The notes under the pieces are model-generated. The model ran no database searches. It was given only the letters and a program-made list of their open reading frames with translations, and was not told where the DNA came from. Positions 56,075 through 64,000 of a DNA stretch of 64,000 nt are shown here, piece after piece (position 1 is the stretch's first letter; the number at the start of each line of letters is the position of its first letter). Origin of the DNA: Cytobacillus solani (lineage in GTDB: Bacteria > Bacillota > Bacilli > Bacillales > Cytobacillaceae); the NCBI RefSeq assembly GCF_001420595.1, contig NZ_LJIX01000006.1:3333058-3397057 (forward strand), read 5' to 3'. A program made the position numbers and the translations under genes.

Positions 56075-56959
56075 CTAATACGTCCATTGTGAAAAGAACT
56101 GATTTGCACATTGCTCTCCTAACTGGACAAGTGCTTGTTTCTTCTCCTGAGTTAATTGAAATTCTGTTGTTAATGCCCCCTCCGTTGGAATAAAGATAAT
56201 ATTTTTCGCATGCTTTCTGGAAATATATCTCGAATCATGCGCATCCTTCATCGTTTCAAATAACGCTTCGTACATTTGGATCGCATTTTTGATTTTATTT
56301 TTCGGTCGGTCAACGGCATTATGACTTAGCTTTATTCCTAATACTGGACGTATTTTTTTCACATTGTCTTTATCAAATAGCCACATCGGAAAATTACTCA
56401 GTACTCCGCCATCAACAATAATACTTGCCTCCCCCCTTGTATGAAGCTTTACTGGTTCAAAAAAATACGGAAGGCTGCAGCTCATTCGGATAGCTTTAGC
56501 AATTGAAAATGACCCAGGATCAATGCCGTAATGAATTAAATCATCCGGCAGAACGACGAGACGGCCATTGGTTAAGTCAGAAGCAACGACTCTCAGTGCC
56601 TGCTGAGGAAGATCAGAAAACTTTCTTAACCCTCTGGCAGCCAGCTTTTCTTTAACCCATTTCTCCAGTTCATCTCCTTTGTACAATCCGAGTCGCCAAT
56701 AAAGGAACACCCATTTCGTCACTGCTAAAGGGATATAGGTTTTTCTCGAATCAAGAAACTTCTCCAATTCAAGTTCATCCATTAATTGATAAATTTCTTC
56801 ACTTGTATATTTTGCAGCAATTAAAGCTGCGACAATTGATCCTGCACTTGTCCCAGCTACTCTTTTGAAACGAAAGCCTCTTTTCTCAACCTCAGCATAG
56901 GCACCTATTAGTGCAAACCCTTTTATTCCCCCTCCTGAAAAAACACCGTCTATATACAT
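56075..56959 (-). CDS. yqhO: Patatin-like phospholipase family protein (YqhO)
   Basis: This 294-residue patatin-fold hydrolase has the oxyanion loop VFSGGGIKGFALIGAY, nucleophile elbow GTSAGSIVAAL (Ser near residue 35) and the catalytic Asp in IIVDGGVLSNFP (near 180). Such proteins hydrolyse lipid acyl esters; the substrate is unknown. The ATG at 56959 follows GGAGTGG; a 12-codon upstream extension has no ribosome site. There is no signal peptide. It converges with yqhP. Confidence 0.9.
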   Translation of the reverse strand: MYIDGVFSGGGIKGFALIGAYAEVEKRGFRFKRVAGTSAGSIVAALIAAKYTSEEIYQLMDELELEKFLDSRKTYIPLAVTKWVFLYWRLGLYKGDELEKWVKEKLAARGLRKFSDLPQQALRVVASDLTNGRLVVLPDDLIHYGIDPGSFSIAKAIRMSCSLPYFFEPVKLHTRGEASIIVDGGVLSNFPMWLFDKDNVKKIRPVLGIKLSHNAVDRPKNKIKNAIQMYEALFETMKDAHDSRYISRKHAKNIIFIPTEGALTTEFQLTQEKKQALVQLGEQCANQFFSQWTY

Positions 56960-57054
56960 GCAAGCCACTCCCGTCGATGTACTCACTTGATACATTTTTA
57001 ATCAAGGACACACAAAAATAGTACGGTGGACATGATGTTTTTTATTTTGATACG

Positions 57055-57088
57055 CAAAAAAGAAGATGGACTAAGACTCCATCTTCTT
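57055..57088 (-). terminator. Terminator of nrdJ
   Basis: A 10-bp stem AGAAGATGGA/TCCATCTTCT with a T run on the minus strand lies 18 bases past the nrdJ stop. Confidence 0.88.
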
Positions 57089-57105
57089 TTTCTTTCGTTT
57101 TTATT

Positions 57106-59667
57106 CTACAATCCGCATTTTAGCTGAGCGTTGCAATTTGTACATGTGTTGCATCCACCAATTTCCTCAACGCTTCCTTTGCGGCAGACTGGACATGTGT
57201 TCCCAACCTCTGAACCAATCGTTACATTTGTAGAACGAAGATCATTGATTGTATCAACAAGTACAACATGTTGTTTCGTTTTTTCTTTTTTATCATAGCT
57301 CGTATCATCGAAGCTGTTTTCCTCAGCTTTTAACGTTAAAACTTGCGAATCACGTGAACCGTCAACATACACAGTTCCGCCTTTTGCACCGCCGCGGTAT
57401 AATCGCTCGTACACCTTTTCTACCTGTTCAACACTATATCCTTTCGGTGCATTAACCGTTTTACTGATAGAGCTGTCAATCCAGCGCTGAATAATGCACT
57501 GAACATCTGCATGCGCTTCTGGTGCTAAGTCCATAGCAGCAATAAACCATTCAGGCAGGTTATTCGGATCTGCATCCGGATTTGCATCTAAATATTCTTG
57601 AACAATATCTGCCTTCACTTCAATGAATTTGCCTAAGCGGCCGCTTCTGAAGTAAGAGAAGGAGAAGTAAGGTTCAAGGCCTGTTGATACCCCAACCATC
57701 GTTCCTGTGGATCCTGTAGGAGCCACGGTTAAAAGATGGGAGTTGCGAATTCCGTTTTCGATAATTGATTGTTGAATATCTGCAGGCATTTTTTGCATAA
57801 ATCCAGTTTCTGTAAAGGCTTTTCTTAAACGATTTGTCTCTTCTTCTGTTTCCCCAGTTAAGAACGGGAAGCTTCCTTTTTCCTTGGCAAGTTCAACAGA
57901 AGAACGGTAGGCAGTCGTCGCAATTGTTTCAAATACTTTATCAACAAGCTCATTGCCCTTTTCAGAACCATATTCTGTTTCACAATAGATTAATAAATCG
58001 TGCAGACCCATGACTCCTAAACCAACACGGCGTTCACCAAGAGCCTGTTTTTTATTTTCTGCAAGAAAATATGGAGTTGCATCTATTACGTTATCCTGCA
58101 TCCGTACACCAACTTCAACTGTACGTTTTAGTTTCTCAAAGTTTACTGTTTTGTTCTCCTTATCTGCCATTTCTGCTAGGTTAACCGCAGCCAAATTGCA
58201 GACACTGTATGGTGCGAGAGGCTGTTCCCCACACGGGTTTGTTGCTACTACCTTCTGTCCATATGCTCTTGCATTTGTCATATCATTTGCATTATCGATA
58301 AAGAAAATGCCTGGTTCTGCTGAGTAAGTCGCACATATGTTGATTAAATTCCAAAGCTCTTTTGCTTGGATTTTGCGATAAACTCGGACTTTATGACCAA
58401 GCTTTTCCCATTCGCGGACATCCCCAATTTTATGCCATTCCTCATTGTAGATACGCATTTCATCTTGATCATAGCTCTCTACATCTGGGAATCGAAGTTC
58501 ATATTCAGCATCATTCTCAACTGCATTCATGAATTCCTTCGTTAAGCAAACAGAAATATTCGCTCCAGTAAGGAATTCAGAATTATGAACAGAGTAATTT
58601 CCGCCAGTTGCTAATTTCTCTTCCGCATCATTAATAATTTTCTCATTAAAGCCGCCATGTCCTGGAATTTGTTTATAATTTACAATTCCTTGGTACATTG
58701 CTAGTTCTTGCTCAGTAAAAGGGGTATATTTTAATTTTTCTTTTGCATATTTTTTAATTGTTTCATCATTCGTCGTTTCAAGCAAGAATCGCAAAATTCT
58801 TGGATTTTGCATTTTTGAAATGATGAATTCAATAATATCAGGATGCCAATCACTAAGCATGATCATCTGGGCCCCCCTGCGGGAACCGCCTTGCTCAACA
58901 AGATGAGTCAATTTCGCAATATCATCTAACCATGAAACAGAGCCTGATGATTTTCCATTAACCCCTTTTGCCAGCGTGTTTCGTGGTCTTAAGGTGGAAC
59001 CGTTCGTTCCGACTCCGCCTCCGCGGCTCATGATTTCCATCACCTGCTTACGGTGTTCAGAGATGCCTTCACGGGAATCTTGAACAAATGGCATAACATA
59101 GCAGTTAAAGTATGTTACGTCCGTATCTGCTCCCGCCCCATATAGAACACGGCCAGCAGGGATAAAGTTTAAGCTTGCAAGCTCTTGGTAGAATTTCTCA
59201 AACCATTCTTGTCTTTTCTCTTCTGTTTTCTCAACGGAAGCAAGACCTGTTGCATTACGTTTTGCAATTTGCTCATAAAAAAGCTCCAGCGGTTTTTCAA
59301 TGACATCTAGGGATCGCTTGATGATTCCAGTTTGTGCTTCTTCTGGGTCATCAAGAACCCCGCGATAATCTTCTTCCACTAGAACAGATGCTGCTTTGTT
59401 TTCCCAATCAATATCTAGGATATAGCCAAGCCCTCGAGCAGGGAATTTTGGATCTTCTTTGATGGTAAGAACGACGAAGTCCCCATTAGTTAGAGTTATT
59501 TTTTCTGTATCTTTAAATGTATACCTATCCAACATGACTAAACGGGATACCCCTTTGTGGGTCATTTTCATATCAGAGGTGATAGGGTGTACTTGAGGAA
59601 ATAGACGGATGTCTTCATTCAAGCGCTCAATGTTTAAACTCATTTTTTGTCCTAATGCAACAGACAT
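57106..59667 (-). CDS. nrdJ: Adenosylcobalamin-dependent (class II) ribonucleotide reductase
   Basis: This 853-residue enzyme makes deoxyribonucleotides using adenosylcobalamin as radical source, so it needs neither oxygen nor a beta subunit. The barrel has ATNPCGEQPLAPYSVCNLAA (catalytic Cys and Glu), LTVAPTGSTGTMVGVSTGLE and the substrate region GGGVGTNGSTLRPRN. The carboxy end carries two paired-Cys motifs (CPVC and CNTCTNC) and a final CGL, suited to metal binding and re-reduction. The ATG at 59667 follows AAGGAG. It is not in this place in B. subtilis. Two NrdR-like boxes precede it. Confidence 0.95.
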   Translation of the reverse strand: MSVALGQKMSLNIERLNEDIRLFPQVHPITSDMKMTHKGVSRLVMLDRYTFKDTEKITLTNGDFVVLTIKEDPKFPARGLGYILDIDWENKAASVLVEEDYRGVLDDPEEAQTGIIKRSLDVIEKPLELFYEQIAKRNATGLASVEKTEEKRQEWFEKFYQELASLNFIPAGRVLYGAGADTDVTYFNCYVMPFVQDSREGISEHRKQVMEIMSRGGGVGTNGSTLRPRNTLAKGVNGKSSGSVSWLDDIAKLTHLVEQGGSRRGAQMIMLSDWHPDIIEFIISKMQNPRILRFLLETTNDETIKKYAKEKLKYTPFTEQELAMYQGIVNYKQIPGHGGFNEKIINDAEEKLATGGNYSVHNSEFLTGANISVCLTKEFMNAVENDAEYELRFPDVESYDQDEMRIYNEEWHKIGDVREWEKLGHKVRVYRKIQAKELWNLINICATYSAEPGIFFIDNANDMTNARAYGQKVVATNPCGEQPLAPYSVCNLAAVNLAEMADKENKTVNFEKLKRTVEVGVRMQDNVIDATPYFLAENKKQALGERRVGLGVMGLHDLLIYCETEYGSEKGNELVDKVFETIATTAYRSSVELAKEKGSFPFLTGETEEETNRLRKAFTETGFMQKMPADIQQSIIENGIRNSHLLTVAPTGSTGTMVGVSTGLEPYFSFSYFRSGRLGKFIEVKADIVQEYLDANPDADPNNLPEWFIAAMDLAPEAHADVQCIIQRWIDSSISKTVNAPKGYSVEQVEKVYERLYRGGAKGGTVYVDGSRDSQVLTLKAEENSFDDTSYDKKEKTKQHVVLVDTINDLRSTNVTIGSEVGNTCPVCRKGSVEEIGGCNTCTNCNAQLKCGL

Positions 59668-59776
59668 TTTTACAACTCCTTCAAATAAAAATATTCAATT
59701 TTGATAGTAACTTCAAACCTATGTTAAATCTAGTTGATTTAATGAATAACCTAAAGTTACCATACCAGAACTCTAA

Positions 59777-59825
59777 AATCAACATATAGTACCTGAATTA
59801 TTTTCGACACCACTACATATTGTGT
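59777..59825 (-). promoter_or_regulatory. Pair of candidate NrdR boxes upstream of nrdJ
   Basis: On the minus strand ACACAATATGTAGTGG (59825-59810) matches 13 of 16 bases of the NrdR consensus ACACTATATATAGTGT. GTACTATATGTTGATT (59792-59777) matches 10. Their 33-base spacing, about three helix turns, is close to the usual NrdR arrangement. The 340-base spacer otherwise shows only A/T-rich sequence; no cobalamin riboswitch was recognised. Confidence 0.65.
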
Positions 59826-59974
59826 TTGATTCACGTGAAGTTAAATTTGTCAAAATCAAAAAAAACTAGAATCGGGAGAAAATAAGAGAGATTCATAGGT
59901 TTATAACAAAATAAGACAAATTTCAATATTTTTTGCGGCTTGCACTTCTAATTAGATACTAATGTTTAAAAAAC

Positions 59975-59999
59975 GAAAAAGCACAGGATCCTGTGCTTT
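59975..59999 (-). terminator. Terminator of the GbsR-type regulator gene
   Basis: An 11-bp perfect stem AAAGCACAGGA/TCCTGTGCTTT lies 8 bases past the regulator's stop, followed by Ts on the minus strand. Confidence 0.88.
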
Positions 60000-60007
60000 C
60001 AATAAAC

Positions 60008-60568
60008 TTACAATTCGTCTTTGTTTTTCGGGATAAAATCAAAAATCTCTTCTGATTCAAAGCTATCCACCAAACGATTTAACCATTCATAATAACTAAG
60101 TGCGGCCTTCATTTTCGTAATATCAATTTCTGCGGCAGTGCGCACTTCCTCATCTGCCTCTTCAGATTTTGCTAACCTTTCAAGCTCTAATATGGATTTA
60201 GTCATCGCAGCAATGTTCATTGAAATTCCTGCACGCCATTTAATGGAGAAGAAATCAATAAAGGTTTGGTACCAGTCCTCTTCTGCTTGATATAAATCTT
60301 TTCTTGTTCCCTTTTTCCACACCTTCTCTACCATTTTTAAATCCGTTAAGGTGCGGACTGAGGTGCTCATGCTTGTTTTGCTCATACCGAGCTCTTCCTT
60401 CATCTCGTCAAGCGTCATCGGATGATTTTGAAAATATAACATTCCATATAATCGCCCTATAGAATCGGTAATACCATATAAATTCATATTTTTCGCAATG
60501 GTTTCAATGACCCTTTCTCGAACACGTTCGAGCTGTTCTTTCCCATCCATGTAATTATTCACATCCAT
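60008..60568 (-). CDS. GbsR/OpcR-type MarR-family regulator
   Basis: This 186-residue winged-helix regulator belongs to the GbsR group that controls choline and glycine-betaine uptake genes. The HTH is PMTLDEMKEELGMSKTSMST (near 51-70), with wing KKGTRKDLYQAEEDWYQTF. The helical carboxy half is where GbsR-type proteins are thought to bind ligand. It is divergent from the opuA operon, its likely target. Starts at 60568 or 60550 both lack a strong ribosome site. It could equally be called OpcR-like; the exact member cannot be decided. Confidence 0.88.
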   Translation of the reverse strand: MDVNNYMDGKEQLERVRERVIETIAKNMNLYGITDSIGRLYGMLYFQNHPMTLDEMKEELGMSKTSMSTSVRTLTDLKMVEKVWKKGTRKDLYQAEEDWYQTFIDFFSIKWRAGISMNIAAMTKSILELERLAKSEEADEEVRTAAEIDITKMKAALSYYEWLNRLVDSFESEEIFDFIPKNKDEL

Positions 60569-60592
60569 AAATGTAAAATTAACTGTTTCAAT

Positions 60593-60622
60593 ATTTCATT
60601 AGTTTACCCTCAAAAATGAAAT
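60593..60622. promoter_or_regulatory. Candidate operator near the regulator start
   Basis: Perfect 8-bp inverted arms ATTTCATT and AATGAAAT are separated by 14 bases, 25-54 bases upstream of the regulator ATG. A place for autoregulation is plausible. Confidence 0.4.
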
Positions 60623-60718
60623 AATCATTTATTAGACTACCACTATTTTTCAGAATGTAAAGATGGATATAGCATAGCATCTTGGAGGAAAAGATAGGAA
60701 TTGTAAGGATTCACGTTA

Positions 60719-60743
60719 TACAGTACGTTCAGTTTTTACTGTA
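60719..60743. promoter_or_regulatory. Candidate operator upstream of opuAA
   Basis: Inverted arms TACAGTA and TACTGTA are separated by 11 bases, 157 bases upstream of the opuAA start. It lies in a 331-base divergent spacer with no gene. Which palindrome the GbsR-type protein binds is not settled by sequence. Confidence 0.45.
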
Positions 60744-60899
60744 CAAAGTTTACAGCTGAATATGGCTATTTACCAGCTTTGCCCTATTTTTTTAAAACAA
60801 ATACAATTAAATGGTCCTTATTGCGCGGCAAATATTACTGATTAGCTTAATTAGTAAAGGCTACTAGTCCAGAAGTTTCAATTGAACGAGGTGAAAGAT

Positions 60900-62159
60900 T
60901 TGAAAGAACAACACGTGAAATTAAGTGTTAAAAACGTAACAAAGGTTTTTGGAAAAAATCCTAAAAAAGCACTGCAGCTTTTAAATGAAGGGAATTCAAA
61001 AACAGATATTTTAAAAAGAACCGGCTCCACAGTCGGTGTCAATCAAGCAACATTTAATGTCCATGCTGGTGAAATTTTTGTCATCATGGGTCTATCTGGT
61101 AGCGGAAAGTCCACATTAGTTCGTACATTAAATAGACTTATTGATCCAACAGTAGGAGAAGTTTTGATTGACGGAAAAGATATAACAAAAATGAAAAAAG
61201 AAGAGCTAAGGAATGTACGGCGCAAAAAAATCAGCATGGTATTTCAGAATTTTGCCTTACTCCCCCATCGCACCATCCTTGAAAATACAGAGTATGGACT
61301 GGAAATACAAGGAGTAGATAAGGAAGAAAGAAAGAAAAAGGCACTAAATGCTTTAAAGCTAGTAGGTCTAGAGGGCTATGAAAGCCAATTTCCTAAACAG
61401 TTAAGCGGAGGAATGCAGCAGCGTGTCGGATTAGCTCGGGCACTGGCAAATGACACAGACATTTTATTAATGGACGAAGCATTCAGCGCATTGGATCCAT
61501 TAATTAGAAAAGACATGCAGGATGAATTACTTGAGCTACAGTCCGCAATGGAAAAAACGATTATCTTTATTACACATGATTTAGATGAAGCACTTAGAAT
61601 TGGGGACAAAATAGCCTTAATGAAGGATGGGGAAATTGTCCAAATTGGGTCACCTGAGGAAATCCTTATGAACCCATCTAATCAATATGTTGAGAGATTT
61701 GTAGAAGACGTTGATCTTTCAAAGGTATTAACTGCAAGCCATGTAATGAAAAGAGCGGAAACCGTTCAAATCGATAAAGGTCCTAGAGTTGCTTTGCAAA
61801 TGATGAAGAAGCTTGGGATTTCAAGTATTTATGTGGTTGATAAAAAGCAAATCCTTCTCGGTGCCATAACAGCTGATGATGCAAAGACAGCTGCAGAGAA
61901 CGGGCAAACACTACAGGCAATCATTAATCCGAATGTTCAAAAAGTAACAGGTGAAACATTGTTAACAGATTTATTTGACAAAGTGTCAACTGCAACCATC
62001 CCTGTTGCAGTCGTAGATGAAAACAATCGGCTCTATGGCATTCTTGTAAGAGGTGCGGTCATTGGTGGTCTCGCAGGAAATAATGAAGTCATTAATGTTT
62101 TAGAAAAAGCAAAAGAAGAAGTGGCTGCTGATCAGTCAAGCAAAGGAGGGACTCATTAA
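60900..62159 (+). CDS. opuAA: Glycine betaine ABC transporter ATP-binding protein
   Basis: This 419-residue ATPase belongs to the OpuA/ProV type. It has the family amino-terminal helix region (NEGNSKTDILKRTGSTVGVN), Walker A GLSGSGKST (near 60), signature LSGGMQQRVGLARAL, Walker B ILLMDEAFSALD and His in IFITHDLDEAL. Two CBS domains follow (about 285-400), which in this family sense ionic strength. The start is the TTG at 60900 with GAGGTG 6 bases upstream; the TTG at 60882 precedes that site. Its TAA overlaps the opuAB ATG by one base. Confidence 0.95.
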   Translation: MKEQHVKLSVKNVTKVFGKNPKKALQLLNEGNSKTDILKRTGSTVGVNQATFNVHAGEIFVIMGLSGSGKSTLVRTLNRLIDPTVGEVLIDGKDITKMKKEELRNVRRKKISMVFQNFALLPHRTILENTEYGLEIQGVDKEERKKKALNALKLVGLEGYESQFPKQLSGGMQQRVGLARALANDTDILLMDEAFSALDPLIRKDMQDELLELQSAMEKTIIFITHDLDEALRIGDKIALMKDGEIVQIGSPEEILMNPSNQYVERFVEDVDLSKVLTASHVMKRAETVQIDKGPRVALQMMKKLGISSIYVVDKKQILLGAITADDAKTAAENGQTLQAIINPNVQKVTGETLLTDLFDKVSTATIPVAVVDENNRLYGILVRGAVIGGLAGNNEVINVLEKAKEEVAADQSSKGGTH

Positions 62160-63007
62160 TGGAAGGCTTATTACCAAAACTCCCGCTTGCCGATTGGATT
62201 GATCGCTTTGTAGATTGGCTAACAGTTACCTTTGCAGTCGTATTTGATGCAATTACTGTCAGTTTAGAGGGGATTGTGGAAGGGCTTTTTGCCGCTTTAG
62301 CATTTATTCCATCGTATATTCTTATCATCCTTATTGGTTTATTAGCGTGGAAACTAGCAACAAAGGGTATCGCCCTATTTGCTGTTATTGGCCTGTTCTT
62401 AATAGATAATTTAGGTTATTGGGAAGGAATGCTTGAAACCCTTTCATTAGTTTTAACCGCTGTCTTAATAACAGTCGTTATTGGGATTCCAATGGGCATT
62501 TGGGCTTCTCAAAAGAATACAGTAAAACAAATCATTACACCTATCTTAGACTTTATGCAAACGATGCCTGCATTTGTCTATTTAATCCCAGCAATTTTCT
62601 TCTTTAGCATCGGGGTTGTACCAGGAGTAGTCGCTTCTGTTATTTTTGCCGTACCGCCAACGATACGGCTGACAATTCTAGGAATCCAGCAAGTACCTGC
62701 AGACATCATTGAAGCAACAGAGGCTTTTGGGTCTACTACTACTCAGCGTTTGCTCAAGGTACAGCTGCCGCTTGCTATGCCAACAATCATGGCAGGTATT
62801 AATCAAAGCATTATGCTTTCATTGTCGATGGTTGTGATTGCCTCAATGGTTGGGTCACCCGGTCTTGGAGCAGACGTATACCGTGCGGTCACTCAGATTC
62901 AAATCGGAAGAGGTTTTGAGGCTGGTCTTGCGATTGTGGTTATGGCCATTATCCTTGATCGGATTACCCAAAATATAGGCATTAAAAAACAAGGGGGAAA
63001 AATATAA
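62159..63007 (+). CDS. opuAB: Glycine betaine ABC transporter permease
   Basis: This 282-residue permease has an amphipathic amino end (LADWIDRFVDWLTVTFAVVF), about seven membrane segments, and the coupling motif EATEAFGSTTTQRLLKVQLP facing the ATPase. GMPMGI-like IGIPMGIWASQKNTVK and LMVMVASMVG-like MVVIASMVGSPGLGADV are typical of ProW/OpuAB. It overlaps opuAA by 1 base (TAATG) and opuAC by 1 base. Confidence 0.95.
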   Translation: MEGLLPKLPLADWIDRFVDWLTVTFAVVFDAITVSLEGIVEGLFAALAFIPSYILIILIGLLAWKLATKGIALFAVIGLFLIDNLGYWEGMLETLSLVLTAVLITVVIGIPMGIWASQKNTVKQIITPILDFMQTMPAFVYLIPAIFFFSIGVVPGVVASVIFAVPPTIRLTILGIQQVPADIIEATEAFGSTTTQRLLKVQLPLAMPTIMAGINQSIMLSLSMVVIASMVGSPGLGADVYRAVTQIQIGRGFEAGLAIVVMAIILDRITQNIGIKKQGGKI

Positions 63008-63918
63008 TGAAGAAAAAATGGTTGTCCTTTTTTATGGTACCTGCCTTAGCATTCAGTCTAGCAGCTTGTGGGTCTGATGACGCAAGCAGCGACAAAGAAA
63101 AATCGGATAATGGGGCATCTAAAGCTTCAGTTGGAGAAAGCGTTGATTACAAAATCATCGGTATTGATCCGGGAGCTGGCTTAATGAAAGCAACAGCTAA
63201 TGTCATTGAAGAATATGAGCTAGATGACTGGACATTAGTAGAAGGTTCAGGTGCAGCGATGACTGCAGCTTTAAAGAAAGCCTATGATAAAGAAGAACCA
63301 ATCATTGTTACTGGATGGAGTCCACACTGGAAGTTTTCGAAATTTGATTTAAAATATTTAGAAGATCCTAAAGGGACTTATGGAGATGCAGAAAATATAC
63401 ATTCCATTGCACGTAATGGGCTTTCCGAGGATCATCCTTCCGCTTACAAGGTTTTGGATCAATTCCACTGGCCTGAGGAAGATATGAATGCAGTGATGGT
63501 TCAAATTACTGATGGGGAAGATCCGGAAACAGCTGCTCGCAATTGGGTTGATGAGAATGCGGATAAAGTGGCTGAATGGACAGAAGGTGCTGAGAAAGTA
63601 GACGGTGACAAAATCACTCTTGGTTATGTCGCATGGGATACGGAAATCGCAAGTACAAATGTGGTTGCACAAGTGTTAACTGATCTAGGCTACAAAGTTA
63701 CCCTTCGTCAAGTTGAAGCAGGTCCAATGTGGGCTGGTGTTGCTGAGGGAAGCCTTGATGCCCATATCGCAGGCTGGCTTCCATTAACACACGCGGATTA
63801 TTATAAAGAATTCGAAGGTAAGTTTGAGGATTTAGGTGCAAACCTAGAAGGGACAAAAATCGGATTAGTTGTCCCTGCATACATGGATATTAATTCAATT
63901 GAAGATTTAAAAGAGTAA
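63007..63918 (+). CDS. opuAC: Glycine betaine-binding lipoprotein
   Basis: This 303-residue lipoprotein has a signal peptide ending in lipobox SLAAC (Cys near residue 21). The OpuAC-type binding domain contains Trp residues suited to the betaine-binding aromatic cage (TGWSPHWKF near 102, GYVAWDTE near 203, IAGWLPLTHADYY near 255). ATG at 63007. It is the third gene of the opuA operon, with a terminator just after. Together the system imports osmoprotectant during high salinity. Confidence 0.95.
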   Translation: MKKKWLSFFMVPALAFSLAACGSDDASSDKEKSDNGASKASVGESVDYKIIGIDPGAGLMKATANVIEEYELDDWTLVEGSGAAMTAALKKAYDKEEPIIVTGWSPHWKFSKFDLKYLEDPKGTYGDAENIHSIARNGLSEDHPSAYKVLDQFHWPEEDMNAVMVQITDGEDPETAARNWVDENADKVAEWTEGAEKVDGDKITLGYVAWDTEIASTNVVAQVLTDLGYKVTLRQVEAGPMWAGVAEGSLDAHIAGWLPLTHADYYKEFEGKFEDLGANLEGTKIGLVVPAYMDINSIEDLKE

Positions 63919-63920
63919 TA

Positions 63921-63952
63921 GAAAACGAGGCATTTAACGATGCCTCGTTTTC
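63921..63952. terminator. Bidirectional terminator after opuAC
   Basis: A 12-bp perfect stem GAAAACGAGGCA/TGCCTCGTTTTC lies 2 bases past opuAC. It also serves the converging gene entering from the right edge. Confidence 0.9.
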
Positions 63953-63953
63953 T

Positions 63954-64000
63954 TTATATCCATCCCTTTTCTTCCGCTATGCTAATTGCTTCAATTCGGT
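63954..64000 (-). CDS. Carboxy-terminal end of an unidentified minus-strand gene
   Basis: Fourteen sense codons and a TAA stop (product end RIEAISIAEEKGWI) run in from the right edge and stop 1 base before the bidirectional terminator. This is the usual layout for a convergent gene. It is too short to assign. The frame is supported only by its place and its sensible charged-helix composition. Confidence 0.45.
   Translation of the reverse strand, partial: RIEAISIAEEKGWI

Noticed and set aside
59668-60007. Cobalamin riboswitch upstream of nrdJ
   Set aside because: Looked for because the enzyme uses B12; no B12-box-like conserved segment or suitable fold was recognised.

Overview
This window is a chromosomal segment of a low-GC, endospore-forming Firmicute of the family Bacillaceae. 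The evidence is a gene order close to the yqjI-to-yqhO arc of Bacillus subtilis, complete spo0A, spoIVB and spoIIIAA-AH loci, and Bacillus-type Shine-Dalgarno sites with frequent TTG and GTG starts. It is not B. subtilis itself: it carries methylmalonyl-CoA mutase, a B12-dependent ribonucleotide reductase, an inserted chemoreceptor and an abundant intergenic palindromic repeat. The genus cannot be settled from the sequence alone.

Region by region. 0-8 kb (mostly minus strand): 3'-truncated gndA, dinB, a stand-alone cheW, an M20 peptidase, the acyl-CoA carboxyltransferase yqjD with methylmalonyl-CoA epimerase, a 31-codon plus-strand gene resembling prli42, an L,D-transpeptidase and yqjA. 8-11 kb: the artPQR amino-acid ABC transporter and brxB. 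11-28 kb: meaB, mutB and mutA, then the branched-chain keto-acid operon (ptb-bcd-buk-lpdV-bkdAA-bkdAB-bkdB) with a sigma-54 promoter and its activator bkdR. 28-41 kb: glycerophosphodiesterase, a YycC-like peptide gene, spo0A, spoIVB, recN, ahrC, tlyA, dxs, ispA, xseBA, folD and nusB. 41-51 kb: asp23, accC, accB, a plus-strand chemoreceptor, then spoIIIAA-AH. 51-57 kb: a SIMPL-domain gene, two very small genes, efp, pepQ, aroQ, yqhR, yqhP and yqhO. 57-64 kb: nrdJ, a GbsR-type regulator and the opuA glycine-betaine transporter.

How the genes work together. The bkd operon converts Val, Ile and Leu keto acids to acyl-CoAs, including propionyl-CoA. YqjD, Mce and MutAB-MeaB can carry propionyl-CoA on to succinyl-CoA, so a near-complete pathway lies in one 25-kb block. 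MutB and NrdJ both need adenosylcobalamin. The sporulation genes carry recognisable sigma-H/Spo0A (spo0A), sigma-F/G (spoIVB) and sigma-E (spoIIIA) control sites.

The most unusual feature is a family of long palindromic repeats placed mainly between genes of the same operon. Two tandem copies sit between the predicted sigma-E promoter and the first gene of spoIIIA, which would give that mRNA a structured leader of about 400 nt. No phage, insertion sequence, CRISPR array, rRNA or tRNA gene was seen.
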